Source: Rhynchopus sp. YZ270_cl-10 (taxonomy: Eukaryota > Euglenozoa > Diplonemea > Diplonemida > Diplonemidae). Taken from it: DNA of 64,000 nucleotides. The notes below the pieces were generated by a model, which ran no database searches, was not told the DNA's origin, and saw only the letters and a program-made list of their open reading frames with translations. A program made the translations under genes and the position numbers. The DNA lies in NCBI GenBank assembly GCA_964035575.1, contig OZ037849.1, positions 496,001 to 560,000 on the forward strand, written 5' to 3'. This document shows, one piece after another, positions 32,159 through 42,588 of this stretch (position 1 is the first letter of the stretch; each line of letters starts with the position of its first letter).

Positions 32159-32884
32159 GGCCAGGCCGAGAACAGTGCATGGGTGGGGTTAGGTTTTATT
32201 ATCCTGGTACACCCACCCCTCCTACTTTGTGGAGATACCGCCAAAAGCTAGTGTCTGTACTTCCCCGTACATGTTTGCGATTTTGATGATACAAGATACT
32301 AGACGATTTCGGACACAAAAATTTATTTCCGCCTAAATTTGCGACTCAGGGTTTGTGCTCCTCTATCGCCTCTCCCACACATACGAAACGGGCAGAGGAC
32401 TCCAACCGGACCCTACATCACACAGGCCTAATACCCCTACGCAATGATCCCCGTACATCTGGCTGATGAGTGGAAGCGGGAGTAGCACACACACACCAGA
32501 TTCCTCAGATGTGAACCACAAAATGGCTGTATAACTGCGTGGCTAGGCTCCAACCCGGTCCAGGCGGGTCGTGTACCAAGGTACACTGTTCACGAGAGAG
32601 CTTTGCTTTGTATTTCAAGTCAACTTTATTTCACCCCACCTCCACCACCACGCACCCCAACCCACAGGATGCTGACAACACATATAACCCCATCCCTGCA
32701 AGCCTAGCCTCGGGGGGGCAGGTCCTACACCCCTCCTGCGTTTGGAGGGGGGTTTCCCTTCACAAAAAAGGGTCTACACACCCCCCACAACCGCATCTTT
32801 TCCCCCCCTCTCCCCACCCCCTTTTTTTGGGTATTTTGAATCACCACTCTCCTCCTCCTCTTCCTCCGTCCTCCCTTTTTCACA
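32159..32884. promoter_or_regulatory. Divergent intergenic region with pyrimidine-rich kinase leader
   Basis: It contains a GGTACACTGTTCACG...TATTTCAAGTCAAC block (about 32578-32630; also at 35187, 38022 and 61793). A C/T-rich tract of about 110 bases (32775-32884) ends four bases before the kinase ATG. Similar tracts precede the other three plus-strand single genes. Confidence 0.45.
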
Positions 32885-34231
32885 ATGTCCGGAAAACTTG
32901 ATTTAAGTGGAATGCGTCAGATGCGTCAGAATGCACAAAACGCGCAAATCGCAGAAGCACTTGAGGCCGACAGAAAGCCCTCCTACTCTGACAGAGAACC
33001 CACCGAAGCTTCAAAATCGACCAGACCGGATAGGACACAAGCTGTCACCCTTTCTGGCCACATGCCGCTTACCCATGCAGGAACAAAGCTGTACTGCTAT
33101 GTCGAGCTTCGTGGTCCGTATTTAGTATGGACTGTGGAAGGCACCGCGCAGGAAGACTCTGTGTTTCTCGTAGGCTGTTCCGTGTCGGAGGTGGAAAGCA
33201 ATGTGTGCGTCGCGTTGGAGAAAGGGGGAGAGCTGATTCTTCATGTAAGCAGCGCGACGACGTCGAGCGAACAGGACGAAGCCTCGTGGTACGCAGCGCT
33301 CCGCAAGGCTACCAGGAATGACTCCCGTCAGTCGGGGGGGCGGGGCAGGGCGGCATCCCCTGCTTCTGCGGCGTCGATGCCGATTTATACTCTGGCAGAC
33401 TTCACCGAAATGGATCTCATCGGCAAAGGGTCCGGCGGAGAGGTGTGGAAAGCCACCGAAGCCTCCACGGGTCGTGAGGTAGCACTGAAGAAACTCAACG
33501 AAGGCATGCTCAACACCCAAGAACTGCAGCTTCTCATGGAAATGGACTCCCCCTTTGTCTTGCGTGCAGAGGCGTACTTCTCTCAAGGGGATCAGACCTA
33601 CATAGTGATGCCTCTTCTCCAAGGTGGTGACCTCGCATTGCATCTTGACATGGAGCTCGAATTCAATCCTGCGCGAGCACGGTTTTACGCTGCAGAAATT
33701 CTATTAGGTCTGGACTATCTTCACGCACGCAACATCATTCACCGTGATCTCAAACCGGAAAACACCGTTCTCGCCGAAGAAGGCCACATCGTCCTAACAG
33801 ATATGGGCTGCGCACGGTCTCTCTCTGAGGCAACCAGAGCGCACACCTTTTGTGGGACAGCAGAGTATTTGGCACCAGAAATCATGTTGAACCACGGGTA
33901 TTCATATTCAGTGGACCACTGGGCGTTGGGTATTTTGCTGTATGAAATGTTGTATGGGGAACGTCCGTTTGAGGGGGACAACGTCTTTCAAGAGATCATG
34001 AGGTGTGCCTTGGAGTTCCCCCCTTCCAGTGTTCCTACTGATGCGCAGGAGCTGATCCGCGCGTTGCTTCAAAAGGACCCTGCTGCCCGTCCGTCTTCTG
34101 CAACAATCAAAGATCATCCCTTTTTCAGCCCAATCGATTGGGGGTCTCTTGCGGCGAGGGATCAGATGCCTCCTTACGTCCCAGATGTACAGCAGGTTAA
34201 ACAATGGAGAAAGGAATCGCAATATGAATAG
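32885..34231 (+). CDS. PH-domain AGC-type serine/threonine protein kinase
   Basis: 448 residues, single exon. A pleckstrin-homology domain lies at about residues 53-145 (TLSGHMPLTHAGTK to the WYAALRKAT end). The kinase domain (173-425) has a glycine loop (GKGSGGEVW), VALK lysine K202, catalytic HRDLKPEN (D288), DMG in place of DFG (D306), an AGC-style activation loop FCGTAEYLAPE, and HPFF near the end. The tail has PPYVP but no FxxF hydrophobic motif, so it resembles a shortened Akt/PKB- or SGK-type kinase. By family it would bind phosphoinositide at membranes and phosphorylate Ser/Thr. The glycine loop GKGSGGEV lacks the usual aromatic residue. Assignment within AGC is uncertain. Confidence 0.9.
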   Translation: MSGKLDLSGMRQMRQNAQNAQIAEALEADRKPSYSDREPTEASKSTRPDRTQAVTLSGHMPLTHAGTKLYCYVELRGPYLVWTVEGTAQEDSVFLVGCSVSEVESNVCVALEKGGELILHVSSATTSSEQDEASWYAALRKATRNDSRQSGGRGRAASPASAASMPIYTLADFTEMDLIGKGSGGEVWKATEASTGREVALKKLNEGMLNTQELQLLMEMDSPFVLRAEAYFSQGDQTYIVMPLLQGGDLALHLDMELEFNPARARFYAAEILLGLDYLHARNIIHRDLKPENTVLAEEGHIVLTDMGCARSLSEATRAHTFCGTAEYLAPEIMLNHGYSYSVDHWALGILLYEMLYGERPFEGDNVFQEIMRCALEFPPSSVPTDAQELIRALLQKDPAARPSSATIKDHPFFSPIDWGSLAARDQMPPYVPDVQQVKQWRKESQYE

Positions 34232-36117
34232 CGGAGGGAAGGAGAGAGAGGAGGAATGGGAAAAGGGGGGGGTGCTTTCGGGTGATTTGTCGAGCAAAAA
34301 AAAAAAGCACAAAAAAAAAAAACAGAAATAGAAAAAAAAAATAATAATGTGTCCGACAAAGTAGGGTAGTCGAGTACAACGGGGAAGGGGGAAGGGGGGG
34401 AGGTATTTTTTTTTTTTTGGCTCATCTTACCTTATTTTGACCCCCTAAAAAAGACACTGCATTTGTGTAGGTGTGAGAAGCGAGGGGAGGGAGGGAGAGG
34501 GGTGCGTAATATGTGTTGTGAGGGGGGGGGGGGGGGGGGATGGGTGGGGCAAAAGGGTGTTCTCTCTGAGGAGGGACGAGGGCATTTTATTTTGGTGTTT
34601 GCACTTTTCAACTTCTCTTTTTTTTTTATTTCTAAGGTGACTAAGCACAGAGAGGCTTAGGGTCATCTTATAAACTTTTCTTTCTGTTTGTTGTACCTAC
34701 ATACAACGACCCTCGTGGTAACCGTGTGCAATCCAATGAATGTGAGCTCTGGGGGTTCGATAACCCTACGGAGAATTAGTGCCCTGCGTGCCCCCAACCC
34801 CTTTGAGGTCCTTGCACTATCAACTTCTCTTTTTTTGTGTCACCTCATGAAATGAAGGAGGAAAAATAGAAACAAAAGCATTGTGAACACAACTTTGCGG
34901 TTCTGAGGAAAGAACCGCGCTGCAAAGCCACCTCACCAAAACAGGTCGAGGTGTGTGCGTTTCACCACAACCTCTCTCCCATAGGGGTTTTATCGTGTGA
35001 TGAGTGTTACGTTTCTATTTTTGTCGAAGTTTGTGCATAACAGAGGTCTCAGGGTATCCCCTTTACACGACGGTGAAGTACGTTACATTACAGGTGAAGT
35101 TACTCGTAACTTCACTTGTACAGGGTATCCCCCTTACCTTTCTTTCCCCCCCACCCCCGGTACACCAAAGTCATTGTACCAAGGTACACTGTCGCGAGCG
35201 GGCTTTTCAAGTCAACTTTTTTTCAAGGTGACTGAGCACGAGAGGCTTAGAATCATCATGATGAAGGCCTCCTTTTCTTTTCACCTTGTGCTTTTATCCG
35301 GATGGGTCAGTCGGAGGTGTGCCTGCATCAATGCCTATTCTATTCTGAGATTTGTGTGCACGTGAGGCACATTCGTCTTCAAGCTTTCTTTTTTTTTTTT
35401 TTTTTTTTTTTTTTTTATTTTCGGAAATATTGTCCCTCTGCACAAATCCTACAGCGACGTTGGAAATATGGGTTCTATATTTTCGGCTACTTTACAGCCA
35501 ATTTTACATGTACCGGGTAATATTATAATATTTGGCACAGAAATATTAGAATGTACACAAATCGTGGGTAAAATCCGAAATAGAAATATTATAATTTTTT
35601 CGGCCAAAAAAAATTTTTTTTTGACCATGTCGCAGAGTGAAAAATCGACCGAAATTTTCGATTTTGGTGTTGCAAAATTTTTCGAAAATCCTGAAAAGTG
35701 CTCAAAAACACGTGAAAACACATGTATAGGAACCCCATATGGGCCCAGCATTGCCCAGGCTTGGTGAAAATTTTTCCTGCATGGGGGCCCTCCGGGCCCC
35801 CAGGAACCATTGCGACCCGATTGGTTCACGTTACTGAAAAATTTGGTCCCTAAGACACACACGTGGTTAACATACCCCTGAAAAACACCCTACATCCACA
35901 TAACGATCAACGTCCCAAAGTGACAAAGTGTTCCAGCTACCCCCATCCCCCACGTCGGTAAATATCATCATATAAATAAATTTGAACCCCTCTCCTTCCA
36001 GCACACCAACATACACATTTTGACACACAAGATACAACTGAACCATAACAGGGGTTTTTTGACACACAGAATACGAGCGGATTTGTGCGTCGGGACAATA
36101 TCACCGAAAATGAAAAT
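34232..36117. other. Intergenic repeat field
   Basis: Copies of short dispersed blocks, plus orientation: AAGGTGACTNAGCAC...GGCTTAG at 34636 and 35225, GGTACACTGTCGC at 35187, and CTTTTATCCGGATGGGTCAG at 35290. An end of the ACAAGTAA repeat family lies at 35066-35120. Long T, A and G homopolymers occur. 35480-35870 is AT-rich with no recognised feature. Confidence 0.5.
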
Positions 36118-36275
36118 ATGAATTTTCTGGAAATATAGCACCATATTTCCTTCGGTACCCCCAATGCTGCTTCGGTCGACGATTTCCCTCGCCTTCGGCT
36201 CGGGAAATCGTATCCCTCAGCAGCATTGGGGGTACCTCAGGAAATATGAGTACTATATTTCCAGAAAAAATATAC
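36118..36275. repeat. Compound hairpin
   Basis: An outer stem (TTTTCTGGAAATATAG with CTATATTTCCAGAAAA), a middle stem (GGTACCCCCAATGCTGCT with AGCAGCATTGGGGGTACC) and an inner stem (CGATTTCCC with GGGAAATCG) nest around a GCCTTCGGC-type loop. It is probably a small foldback element; no coding potential. Confidence 0.75.
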
Positions 36276-36331
36276 TATTTTTTTGAAGGTGACTTAGCAC
36301 GAGAGGCTGAGAGTCATCTTATAAACTTTTT

Positions 36332-36367
<36 letters not shown>

Positions 36368-37846
36368 GTTCCGCTCATCCCCCTCTTCCATTCTCTCTTC
36401 CCTCCTCGACCTCCCCCCTACATGCCCCCCCTTTCTCTTTACCCAGCCCCATTTCACCAGATTTTCCCTTTCCCCCTCTTTTTTCCCTCTTGTCGAAAAA
36501 CCGCGTGTTTTCGGGCTAAAGTATGGTATGGTCAGTGCTGTTATTATTATTATTTTTTTCGGGAGGGAGGGGAGGGGAGGGGAAGAAATATCGAACACTT
36601 TCTCTTCATGGGGGGGGCTTTGAGAAAATGAAGGGCGATCCTAGCGTGGCTGTTTTTCTTATTGGATTCACCCAAATTTGCCCTCCACAAAACGTTTTTT
36701 TTTTTTTTTTTTTTGAAAACTTGATTGTATTAGTGTAGACACCCGAGGATGAACTCCACTATTTTGTTTCTTTTTTCGGATTTTTCAGACGAACAAATTT
36801 TAGAGGCAAGAAAAGGAAAAAAAAAGGATGGACAGTGGAGATTGCACAAACTGATTGCACAAAACTGTGGCAACACAACTTAGGCAACTACACTACTCCA
36901 ACAATTTATCAAAAAATTAAGAAACAGGGGAACAGGTATCCTCGCCCTTTTGGGTGGCATTGATGCAGAACCCGTAGTGGGTGATTTGTCGATACCACAA
37001 AAAAATGTGACGGAGGGCCCAAGGTATCCACAGGGTGGGTGTTGGGCGGGCATTTTTCACTTAGGCACATTCAAAGTGTTCTCTGTTCCCTCCTTTTTTT
37101 TTGTGTCTGGAATTGACCTTTGAAAAGGAACATATGTGTTGTTCTGAGTATACTAGCCTTTTTTTTTTTAGTCGTTAATGAGGACTGAACACAGGGGAGG
37201 CTCAGATGCATCTTACCAAAGAAAAACAAAATGATTTTGTGTGTGTGTGTGGGGGTCATGTTATGCTGGTGACCAAGCACGGGGCTGAGGTTCATCTTAC
37301 AAAATTACAGAAAAAAAAAATTATTATTTTCATACATTGCAGCGAGGCGCGAAGCAAACTACGCCTGAAAAAAAAATGGCCGGGATGAAAAACGTATCTG
37401 AGGCTTATTTCGGGGATACTTACGTTTAAGTACACCTCTGCCTTGCCTGAGTATTTTTATCCGGCCTTAGCAAGGCCGACTTAGCCTTCGTTGCACTGTC
37501 TTTTTTATTTCCTTTTGTGCTTTTCTCTTTTGTGCTTTTGTGCTTTCATCCGGATGGCTGGCATCGTACAGTGGGTCAGTCCGAGGTGCCTGCATCAACC
37601 AACCAACAGTTTTTATTTGAATTAATATGCGTGAAAAACAATGCATATTCAAACACGATTTACAGTATTGCTAAAATCGACCAAATAAATACACCCCATA
37701 CCCTTCAGGTTACCGTCGATATGTCTTTTATTTTTCTTTCTTTTTTCCCCATTTCTTTGTGAAGAGTGCTTACAGCTGTACTTTTTTCAAAAAAAAAAAA
37801 AAAAAAAAAATCCATTTCCTTCCTCTGCTCCCAAGAAGAACAACGT

Positions 37847-37882
<36 letters not shown>

Positions 37883-39556
37883 TTTGTTGTTGTTGTTGCT
37901 GTTTTTCTCTCTTTTTTTCCTCTCCTTCTTTTTTGGTAAAAACGGGTGTCTTTTTTTTGTGTACATTCGGTACATTCCACCTGATTTTGACCCTGAATTA
38001 GCCGATATTTACTTTTTTTAGGTACACTGTCGCAGGGCTTTGTATTTCAACTCTACCTTTGTTTGTTTGGCGATGTTTGGCTGCTGGTAAACTCAGGGTT
38101 AAAATCAGGTAGTCTCCCCGTACCCAAAACATAAACACCACTTTGAATCAGAAAAAAAATATATTTTTCCTCTTCTTTTTCCACACGCGCTGGTTTTTAT
38201 GCTTCGTTCATTTTTTATCAAATGATAAACTCGGGGTTAAAGTCAGGTAGATATTCTCTTTTGCGACAACACGAAGGTCATCAAACGATGGGAACCCTTA
38301 TCTGGTGCAGACGTTTCTCTGTTTATTTTATCTCAAGGCCAGACTAAAGCGGAGAGAGTGTTAGACTACCTTTCCTCGCCAAAAAAAAAAACTTTTCTGG
38401 AGGTGACAAAGTACCAGAGGTTTAGAGTCATCTTATAAACGTTTCTTTCTCTCTTTCTCTTCTCTTGTCATCATAACCACAACAAACATTTTTTCTTTTT
38501 TTTTAAAAGACAAGGGTACATTTTTAGCACCCTCTATACCTTCTTTTCATCAGAAAAGAACGTATATGAAATAATCTATTCTCTTCTCTTTCTCTGTCTT
38601 CTCTGTGAAAACGATGCATTTCGTTTTTTTTTTTTTTTCCAGGGATGCAAAACAAAGACCGGCTCGCATGCTCCTTCCGGCACTGAAGTTAATTAAAAAA
38701 AACTTTGTAAACATTTTAACGTTGTGCATTTTACCCGGTTACATAATTGGTACCCCATTTTGCGTACTTTTTGCGTACTTAGTGCGTAGTTGTTGCGTAC
38801 TTCGTACTTGGTATTTTTTTTTATATTTCTGGCGTGCCAATAATAATTACAGTGGTCACTACTAAAGAGCCTTTGAAAAATCCGCTCTTATTAAATGACC
38901 ACTTTACCATGTCACCAACATAGTATGGAATCGACCAGCATATATGTCTGGGAAGGGGTGTATAAGAAGAACGTGCCATATTCACAATCCTCAATTCCTC
39001 CATCCAACCAACTCTGGGTGTATCTGTTCCCCCCTTTTTTCTATTTTTTTTTTCTTCTTTCTCGGGGGTGTGGTTATTTCTATGTTATTATTCCTTTTGT
39101 GGACAAGGTGACTCTGCTTTCTTCAGGCCTAGCTTCACCTTTCACTTTTACCACGAAAAAAGGGGGTGGAAAAAAAAACACAGTGGAGATTGCACAACTG
39201 TGGCAACACAACCGAGGCAACTACACTACTCCAACAAATTTATCAAAAAAGAACAAAAAAAAAAAGGGGGGGAGGGAAAGAAAATACTCAAGCAACAACA
39301 ACAACAAGAAAAACAAAGAAAAAAAAATGGACGTATTGAATAAAAAACAAAAAAAAGTTCAAATATAAAAAAAACATTAAAAAACAGAAACCAAAAAAAG
39401 ACACGATCCTCTTCCCCCCCTCAATTTTTTTTTATTATCCTACTTGCTTCTCTAACCCCCACTTCACAGGCTGCTCAAAACGAGCAGAACACCCCCTCCC
39501 CCCCCCACCCCCCTTTCCCCCCCAACCCCCATTTTTTTTTTCTCAGCATCTGAACA
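36276..39556. other. Intergenic repeat field upstream of the SDR-like gene
   Basis: Dispersed blocks: AAGGTGAC...GGCT(G/T)AG at 36287, 37265 and 38402; TTAGTGTAGACACCCGAGGA at 36730; GTGGAGATTGCACAA...GGCAAC at 36837 and 39182; CTTTCATCCGGATGGCTGGC at 37542; GGTACACTGTCGC at 38022; GGGTACATTTTTAGCACCC at 38515; and two AACTC(A/G)GGGTTAAA-TCAGGTAG at 38090 and 38230. Simple TG and homopolymer runs are present. No gene seen. Confidence 0.5.
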
Positions 39557-40018
39557 ATGCAACGAGGAGGGCTGCTCCGTCAGTTCAGTGCGAGCTGTTT
39601 GGATTTGGATAGTTTGTATGATGTAGATGAGGTGGAAGCACTTGAGGCCTTGAGTCCTAGGTCTCGCGGGAAGGGTGTTGTTGCCTTGAATGCTGACCAC
39701 ATTGAGAGTGTGCCGATGCCGGCAGCACCCTTGGGGCGTGGGGGGAATGAGCTGCGGAAGTGCTTCAGCGGGTCGTGTCTCGAGCTTGACGATCTCGGGG
39801 AGGCTCCGCTCTCACCGCTGGCGCAGGCGAGCTCGCCAGCGCACTTCTCTGTTAACAACAAAGGTGTCTTCGGCCGCCCAGCCCAGCCCATCCTCGAATA
39901 CGTCAGCCAGCAGAACAAACACCGCAAAATGCTCCAGCAGAACTCACAACACGCCATCTATGTCTCAGGTGCATCGGACCGCGGGTCTGCCTTCCTGGCG
40001 ACCCATATCATAGCGCAG
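39557..40018 (+). CDS. Extended-SDR-like protein, exon 1 of 4
   Basis: Exon 1 gives residues 1-154 of a 512-residue protein reconstructed here. The first 130 residues are Ser/acidic-rich with a repeated motif RQFSASCLDLDSL (8-20) and RKCFSGSCLELDDL (67-80), possible phospho-sites. Residues 133-154 (IYVSGASDRGSAFLATHIIA) start a Rossmann fold like dihydroflavonol-reductase/3beta-HSD-type SDRs, but the glycine motif carries an apparent insertion. The exon ends CAG before GTTTGT, phase 0. The fold continues directly in exon 2 (LLHDGYAVRAAVRD). All three junctions are phase 0 and each joined segment matches the SDR order, which is the main evidence. A pyrimidine-rich leader precedes the ATG. Confidence 0.78.
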
Positions 40019-40467
40019 GTTTGTGGGGGATTTTTTTTAAATGTCTGATATTCTTTTTGAAAGATGGAGTTAAAATGAAATTGAGTTGATCGTATTCCAT
40101 TTTTTATGGGGGTGTTTGAGTGAGGATTGTTGATAAAAAAGCGGTCAGAGATCCCTCTCCCCTTTTGTTTGTTCTGTAGGGTGCTTTTTTTAGGTCGTAT
40201 TTTTTGATAAAACAACTTGTTGTCAATTCTAAAAAGATTGGAGGCAGCGCTGCAGGGCAAACAAAACGGATTGAAAAAAACAGAAGCTTGCTTGTTTTCT
40301 TTGAGTACTCAATTAACCACAACAACCGTACTTCAGTTTAACACATTTTTTCACCTTTTTGTTTTCCCGGCTTTGAGCGCACAAACAAAAGACCCGATCT
40401 TTTTTTTAGGACAGAGCCTAAGTTGGTGGGGTGATTGTGACAAAAAAAAAAACACCTCCACACATAG

Positions 40468-40569
40468 TTGCTGCATGACGGCTACGCGGTGAGGGCTGCA
40501 GTAAGAGATGAAAGCCATGGCAAGCATTTGTGCAACGAAACGCGCAGCAGCTCAGGCGCGAACCTTCAG
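40468..40569 (+). CDS. Extended-SDR-like protein, exon 2 of 4
   Basis: 34 codons (residues 155-188) between CACATAG and GTGTGT. LLHDGYAVRAAVRD is the second strand and helix of the SDR Rossmann fold, where LLERGY-VR-TVRD is usual; the exon ends SSGANLQ. Both ends are phase 0. Intron 1 is 449 bases. Confidence 0.8.
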
Positions 40570-41097
40570 GTGTGTACAAAATAGGGGAAAAAAAAAAAAA
40601 TGGAAAAAAATTAAACCCTGTCTTGCAATGTAGTGGACACGAGCTCGGGGTATCTTATTTGTACCCTGACGTAGAATCCTGGTTCTAAGTGGGCCACTTC
40701 TGGTAAGCAGGACTGGCGACGCATGGATGAACCGAGAGGGGCAGGTTCATCTGACAGGCTTGTCTTTTGTTGGGTTTAGTGTACGTTGTATTGTTTACTC
40801 AGCACAGTGGCAGGACAGAGATTGGGTGTGACTACGTGAGAGTAAGATTGTGATGGTCGTGAGGTATTCCAAAAAAGCACCCCGAAGGTGCTACGAAATG
40901 GTGGGGATCAGGAACACCAATTATAGCGTTTCATTTTTTTTAAAAGGGGGGGGGGTAGTTTAGTATAGACCCAACTCGCTCTCTGCTACGGTATTTTTTG
41001 CACGATCTTCATTTTTTATGACAAAAATTCTTGAGGAAAATGATGCAACCATTCGTTATCTTTTTTTTGCAAAGCAACACCATCACAACACCCACAG

Positions 41098-41211
41098 GTC
41101 TTCCCCGGACCCGACGTGGCGTCCTCCTCCTCACAACACTCAGACGCTTCTCTTCAGGGCGCAAAAACCCTCGTATGCAATACCCACCACCCTACCCACA
41201 CCCCCAGGGGG
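41098..41211 (+). CDS. Extended-SDR-like protein, exon 3 of 4
   Basis: 38 codons (residues 189-226) after CCCACAG. It encodes VFPGPDVASSSS, then SLQGAKTLVCNTHHP, matching the SDR segment (D-x-S...AL-GA--V-H-ASP). The donor used here is GGGGG before GTTTTT (41212), chosen because it keeps phase 0 and leaves no gap to exon 4; it is weaker than the other two donors, so the exact 3' edge is less sure. Intron 2 is 528 bases. Confidence 0.65.
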
Positions 41212-41663
41212 GTTTTTTTCTATTCTTTCGAGCATATTTATGTGAACCACGGTACCACGTTTGTTTGAACTATCTCTCTTTAGCATCTTTGGCATTCGTA
41301 AACTAGTACACCGGCAAAGATAGTCAGAGGCAGTACCAGGGTAACATGCTTCGCACTAAACCCGCCTGCACTGTAGGTAATCGTATAAAAAAAAAGGAGA
41401 CGATGCTGGACAAAACTCCATCTTTTCGATTGAAAATATTATCTTAACTGTTTGCCTCTTCATTTCAATCATGAATCTCAAACACCTCTCCTCCGACGGG
41501 CTGCACAGGCAGCATACTATACTTTCCCAGCAAATCTCTCTTCAGCCCCCTCAAAAAAAACCCCCCCCATTTTTTAAACCCATAGAGCAGGAGAAGATAG
41601 TAGTTGCAGGATGTTCTTGCTATGCTCCAAATGGAGAAATTTTTTGCCCCCCCCCCCCCCCCC

Positions 41664-42234
41664 CCCTTAGGGGGTACGACTCCAGCCATTTTTTGCGCAC
41701 GGAAAATTCATTTGGCATTATCTGGTCATCTCCAAGGCAACTGCGGGTGAAAAACACCCTCAGAGTGGGTCACAGGGGGCCTGTGGGTCGAAAAACGACC
41801 CAGAAGCCACCCCAGAATACAAAAAAATGGAAAAAAATAGTGAAAAAACGGCTTTTTGACGGTTTTGGCCATGTTGGGCAGAATAGCGATTTTTCAAGAA
41901 AAAACCAAAAAAACGGTTATGTTTTGACATCACAAAGCCTCCTTTGGCACAAATATACCCCAAAAGTGGCCTGTGAGTCCATTCCAACCTGTTTTGGACA
42001 TATTTGACACTTTTGGAAGTGTTTTTTTGGTGTTTTTACGTCAAAAAAAATACCCTGGCAATACCCTGACCGCACTCCGGCAGCATTCCGGCATGCTGTT
42101 TGACCCATATAGGGGTCAAGAAATGGCCAAAAAACCCCGAAAAAGGACCCTGGGAACCTAGATAGTTCCAAATTTCCACCACACCCCCACCCAAACACTG
42201 CAAAAACACGACAGAAAATCGTCTTAAAAAACAC

Positions 42235-42237
<3 letters not shown>
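41664..42237. mobile_element. Foldback element B, left part
   Basis: It starts beside a C tract with GGGGGTACGACTCCAGCC (the outer end of element C) and runs to the poly-T at 42238. The inner part matches the right part at 50785-51200 and 51200-51770. The LINE tail sits exactly at the ACACACTTTTTT centre where intact element A continues. Confidence 0.8.
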
Positions 42238-42286
<49 letters not shown>

Positions 42287-42588
42287 TGTATTCTGTAACC
42301 TCTCTCTATTTTACGGCAGGTGTGACCGGTTGAGGTGATACTTCCGGACTGAGGAAGGGCATTCTTTTACTTTTTTTTCTGTGTGTTTGTTTTCTTGTTG
42401 TAGTCTTTTTTGGTGAAGGGGCTTGGCCGACGACACTGAGAACCTCTTTGGTTCATAGCTGTTAACGACGTCTGGTCCTACCTAGCTGTACACTCTAATT
42501 CTAAAAATAAAATAAAATAAAACCAATAGGCAAAGGGGGAGGGGGGAGGCTAAAAGCCAAACAAAAGTAAAGAATGAAAAAGAAAAAC

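Noticed and set aside
34735-34790. GGGTTCGATAACCC resembling a tRNA T arm or polymerase III B box
   Set aside because: No acceptor, D or anticodon arm can be paired around it.
40622-40711. Possible extra exon of the SDR-like gene (GHELGVSYLYPDVESW reading, or a 28-base piece before GTAAGC)
   Set aside because: The readings hit stops or need a non-consensus junction, and exons 2 and 3 already join in phase with no missing part of the fold.
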